In this document: positions 22,948 through 25,687 of the stretch, in pieces | How positions within the stretch are numbered: the first letter of the stretch is position 1 | How the letters are laid out: each line of letters starts with the position of its first letter | NCBI GenBank assembly: GCA_029865515.1 | Contig: JAOUGQ010000008.1 | Location: forward strand, 1 to 25,687 | Direction of reading: 5' to 3' | Length of the DNA stretch: 25,687 bases | From: Nitrospirota bacterium | Lineage (GTDB): Bacteria; Nitrospirota; Nitrospiria; Nitrospirales; UBA8639 | The notes under the pieces: model-generated | Seen by the model: only the letters and a program-made list of their open reading frames with translations | The model's database searches: none | Told to the model about the DNA's origin: nothing | Position numbers and translations under genes: made by a program

Positions 22948-23163
22948 AATTCTGACCTGTTTTCCTTACACAGAATGAATGATAATGCCAGCGGCAACAG
23001 AGTAGATGAAAATGCGTAGAACCGGGCGGAATTTTAACAAACACCCCATGGGGCTGCAAGGCAAGAACAAAAGTCCTTGACCTGATCTCTCCATCGAGGG
23101 TAGAGAAGAATGTGTGAATGCCCAGAGAACGCATGTTCATCTCGATCATTGAGGTCACATACC

Positions 23164-23859
23164 ATGCACAAGGAAACCCGCAAGACACATTTCTTCTTGC
23201 CAATCACGCAACCTTGGCCATTGCTGGGAATATTGCTGTCGATCATGCTTCTCGTGATGTCCGGCACCACAGCCGGCGCTGCTGACCCTGCACCAGCTGA
23301 TTCCCCACCCGTGTTTCAGCCCAATGAAATTCAACACGGGTTTGCAGAATATGACACCCCGCCCGATTTTTCTTCCGATGCTGTTTCGCCACCATATGAA
23401 GGCTACTCCCGCTCTCCAACAGCCCCCCCCTCAGATGAAAAACCATCCGGCTTGTTCCAGAGTTTAGATTTTGCCGAAAGCATCGAGGAGGATCGGACCA
23501 TCCGGCGCGGGCATATCCATTTACCCGTCAACCCCACCAATACGTTCTCCCCGCAGGTCCCATCAGTCTATCTGGTGTTTGCTGTGCATAAACATTTGGC
23601 ATCCTATCAAATCATCGGCCGTTTGTTTCTTGAAACGGGAACCGACTTGGATCCAACTCAATGGATCGACGAAGACATCGCGGATCTGGCGACCGAAGAC
23701 GAGAGTGGATTTCTGAAATTTTTTCCTCCCGGAGGGAGCTGGCAACAAGGCCGGTACCGGGTTGATATCTACGTGGGCTATATCGCCAATCCGGTGAACA
23801 AAATGGGCGCCATGCGATTTACTGTGAGCCCGTCCCCCGCGATGCCTTCCAAACCCTGA
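23164..23859 (+). CDS. Unrecognised exported protein
   Basis: A 231-residue protein with a Sec-type signal: a basic start, a hydrophobic core (LLGILLSIMLLVMSG, about residues 20-34) and a cleavage site near TAGAA. A Pro/Ser-rich low-complexity stretch (about 40-100) leads to a C-terminal domain with SVYLVFAVHKHLASYQIIGR, then DIADLATEDESGFLKFFPPG and GRYRVDIYVGYIANPVNKMG, which looks like a beta-sandwich. I do not recognise a family. The ATG at 23164 is chosen because it begins the signal peptide and has GAGG nine bases upstream; an earlier in-frame start at 23110 lies in non-signal sequence. It is divergent from the methyltransferase gene. Confidence 0.75.
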   Translation: MHKETRKTHFFLPITQPWPLLGILLSIMLLVMSGTTAGAADPAPADSPPVFQPNEIQHGFAEYDTPPDFSSDAVSPPYEGYSRSPTAPPSDEKPSGLFQSLDFAESIEEDRTIRRGHIHLPVNPTNTFSPQVPSVYLVFAVHKHLASYQIIGRLFLETGTDLDPTQWIDEDIADLATEDESGFLKFFPPGGSWQQGRYRVDIYVGYIANPVNKMGAMRFTVSPSPAMPSKP

Positions 23860-24057
23860 ATCCTTCACATGACCGCACTTCTGTCGCGTTGGACAATTTC
23901 TTGACTCACCTCAAGGTTTCTTGTAGGGTATTCAGCAGTTTAACCTAAGCATATTTTTGGTCATTTCCAACCGTCGTTTCTTGCGATTTCCCTCAGAACT
24001 TCAGAATGCACGTGCACACAATTCCCTGAACCCCAACAATTTGCCGGGAGACAATCG

Positions 24058-24321
24058 GTGCTAAAAAAGAGTGGGAGCTATTTACTCTTATTTATTTTTA
24101 TCGGTGGACTATTAGGCAGTATTTTGGGGGAAATTCTTCAGGTCGTCGCACCCCAGGGAACCGTGCAAAATATTTTCGGGCAAGCGTTGAATCTGGGCTT
24201 GGACCCCCCGGTGACCGTGAATCTGGTCTTGATAAAATTTACGCTGGGCTTTCTCCTCAAAATGAACCTCTTGACCGTCTTGGGCATGCTCCTCGGCGCC
24301 TACGTTTATAAACACGTATAG
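24058..24321 (+). CDS. DUF4321 small membrane protein
   Basis: An 87-residue protein with two membrane helices: residues 7-29, containing LLLFIFIGGLLGSILGEIL, and 59-85, containing VLGMLLGAYVYK. The first helix, with its GGLLGSILGEIL glycine pattern, and the overall length match DUF4321, whose function is unknown. The start is GTG with GGGAG seven bases before it. It stands 198 bases after the exported protein gene, in the same direction. A possible promoter lies at 23901-23929 (TTGACT, 17 bases, TAGGGT), which is weak. Confidence 0.75.
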   Translation: MLKKSGSYLLLFIFIGGLLGSILGEILQVVAPQGTVQNIFGQALNLGLDPPVTVNLVLIKFTLGFLLKMNLLTVLGMLLGAYVYKHV

Positions 24322-24669
24322 CCGGTTCAAGAAGCACTCACGTTTCATTTCCGTTTACACCGTCCAAGTAATCAGACTGCACATACCGTTCATCGGGGTT
24401 TCATCTCTGGGTTTTTCCTGACAGGAATTTTCGAAAATCTTTTTCCCCTGAAACGTCATTCCTAACGCTTTCGGATGGATCCACGATGGCTACCGGGTGG
24501 GATGACGGAAAAATACATTATTCCTGACATTTTTTGGGGAAGCACTTTTCTGATTTTTTTGGCGAAGAATATCAGCTCACAACTGGCAGGTATAACAGCA
24601 GGGGGAATAAAGACCGGTTAGCCCTGGGGGATGAAGGAGGGAAACAAAAAACGGATTGGGGGGGTCGAA
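24322..24669. other. Intergenic region between convergent DUF4321 and uvrB genes
   Basis: About 350 bases with no supported gene. A G-rich stretch lies at 24600-24665. No hairpin with a T-run was found for either gene. The segment 24575-24590 weakly resembles the loop part of the REP-like repeats near the porin but lacks the paired arms. Confidence 0.45.
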
Positions 24670-25687
24670 TTAAATACCGACCTGGATCAGCTTTTGGCGG
24701 AGAGCACGGACCGTATCCCGCAACTGTGCGGCTCGTTCAAATTCCAGGGCTTTGGCGGCCGCTTTCATCTCTTTTTCCAATGCCGCGATGTTCTGTTCCA
24801 AGTCTCCCTCGGCTCCATAGGCCTCAACCGCCTCTGCCGCCAACGACACATCCACATAATCGGCTTCCGCCAATTGGTACTCCAGGTCATGGATGCGTTT
24901 TTTGATCGTCTCCGGCGTGATCCCATGCTCGGCGTTATACGCTAATTGAATGGTCCGTCTGCGGCCGGTTTCCTCTAATGCCTTCCGCATTGAATCGGTG
25001 ACCACATCGCCGTACAGAATCACGGTGCCTTCGCTATGGCGTGCCGCGCGCCCGGCCGTCTGCACCAAAGCACGATACCCTCGCAGAAAGCCTTCCTTAT
25101 CCGCATCCAACACCGCCACTAAACTGACTTCCGGCAAATCCAGGCCTTCGCGCAATAAATTAATGCCGACCAGCACATCAAACACGCCCCGTCGCAAATC
25201 CCGGATGATTTCCGCGCGCTCCAACGTTTTGATATCCGAATGCAGATAGCGGACCTTCAACCCCTGGTCGTGATAATACTCGGTGAGATCTTCCGCCATG
25301 CGCTTGGTCAAGGTCGTCACCAGTATCCGCTGCCCCTTCGCCACACGCAGCCGGATTTCCCCGAGCAACTGTTCGACCTGGCCCTTGGCAGGCTTCACGT
25401 CCATCACCGGATCGATCAGTCCGGTGGGCCGAATGATTTGCTCAACCAGCGCCTTCCCCGCGTGCTTCAGCTCATACGGACCTGGAGTCGCGGAAACATA
25501 CACCACCTGGTTCATGCACGCCTCAAACTCGGGAAATTTCAGCGGCCGGTTATCCATCGCTGACGGCAGGCGAAAACCATAATCCACCAGGGTTTTCTTG
25601 CGTGAGTGATCTCCTTCGTACATGCCCCCAAACTGCGGGACTGTCGCATGGGATTCGTCCACAATCAGCAAAAAGTCTTTGGGAAAA
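24670..25687 (-). CDS. uvrB: Excinuclease ABC subunit B, 5' part cut by window edge
   Basis: UvrB is the DNA-damage-verifying helicase-like subunit of nucleotide excision repair and loads UvrC. The reading frame enters from the right edge as FPKDFLLIVDESH, the Walker B/DESH region, so about half the protein (roughly 339 of about 670 residues) is visible. Further helicase motifs are VVYVSATPGPYEL, RILVTTLTKRMAEDLTEYY, YLHSDIKTLERAEIIRDLR, INLLREGLDLPEVSLVAVLD and LVQTAGRAAR. The C-terminal UVR domain (IAALEKEMKAAAKALEFERA then QLRD) that contacts UvrC is complete. The N-terminal ATPase motif I and beta-hairpin are outside the window. It is convergent with the DUF4321 gene. Confidence 0.96.
   Translation of the reverse strand, partial: FPKDFLLIVDESHATVPQFGGMYEGDHSRKKTLVDYGFRLPSAMDNRPLKFPEFEACMNQVVYVSATPGPYELKHAGKALVEQIIRPTGLIDPVMDVKPAKGQVEQLLGEIRLRVAKGQRILVTTLTKRMAEDLTEYYHDQGLKVRYLHSDIKTLERAEIIRDLRRGVFDVLVGINLLREGLDLPEVSLVAVLDADKEGFLRGYRALVQTAGRAARHSEGTVILYGDVVTDSMRKALEETGRRRTIQLAYNAEHGITPETIKKRIHDLEYQLAEADYVDVSLAAEAVEAYGAEGDLEQNIAALEKEMKAAAKALEFERAAQLRDTVRALRQKLIQVGI

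Noticed and set aside
24575..24590. Possible third copy of the REP-like repeat near uvrB
   Set aside because: It shares 14 of 16 bases with the loop and right arm, but the arms do not pair, so it is probably chance similarity.

Overview
The window looks like a chromosomal segment of a Nitrospirota (Nitrospira-like) bacterium. This is inferred from the gene order rho-rpmE-prfA-prmC-murA-hisG-hisD-hisB, an alginate-export-type porin, paired TatA/B-like genes, many single-copy lipoproteins, and roughly 50% GC. No rRNA or other taxonomic marker is present, so the placement is an inference.

Layout. (1) 1-7649, minus strand: a tightly packed housekeeping operon read right to left. It runs rho (transcription termination), rpmE (ribosomal protein L31), prfA (RF1) and prmC (RF1/RF2 glutamine methylase), murA (first committed step of peptidoglycan synthesis), then hisG, hisD and hisB (histidine synthesis; hisB runs off the left edge). 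murA/hisG, hisG/hisD and hisD/hisB are joined by 4-base ATGA stop-start overlaps, which suggests translational coupling. (2) 8152-12728: single small genes (DUF2203, a YciI-like enzyme, an EVE-domain protein, a PGPGW membrane protein), then a CstA-type transporter followed by yajQ (nucleotide/c-di-GMP binding family). (3) 12732-15543: three unrecognised lipoproteins. Two tandem minus-strand genes are diverged paralogs, and one plus-strand gene is divergent from them across a spacer with a perfect 15-bp palindrome. (4) 15544-17271: a small accessory islet with a vapBC toxin-antitoxin pair, non-coding DNA, a 68-bp-period tandem duplication and a related motif on the other side of vapBC. (5) 17272-20456: a DUF3047 secreted protein and a large porin. 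The porin has a strong terminator bracketed by two identical inverted repeats and a long upstream region with a sigma-54-like site and a 17-bp palindrome. (6) 20457-22947, minus: two Tat translocase A/B-type subunits and a MidA-like methyltransferase. (7) 23164-24321, plus: an unknown exported protein and a DUF4321 membrane protein. (8) 24670-25687, minus: the C-terminal half of uvrB, cut by the right edge.

Regions 1 and 8 are core metabolism and information processing. Regions 3 to 6 are mostly envelope and export functions: lipoproteins, porin, Tat. No phage, insertion sequence, CRISPR array, tRNA or rRNA was seen. The best candidates for something undescribed are the divergent lipoprotein cluster, the regulatory region and terminator of the porin, and the repeat-flanked vapBC islet. 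None amounts to an obvious new defence or biosynthetic system.
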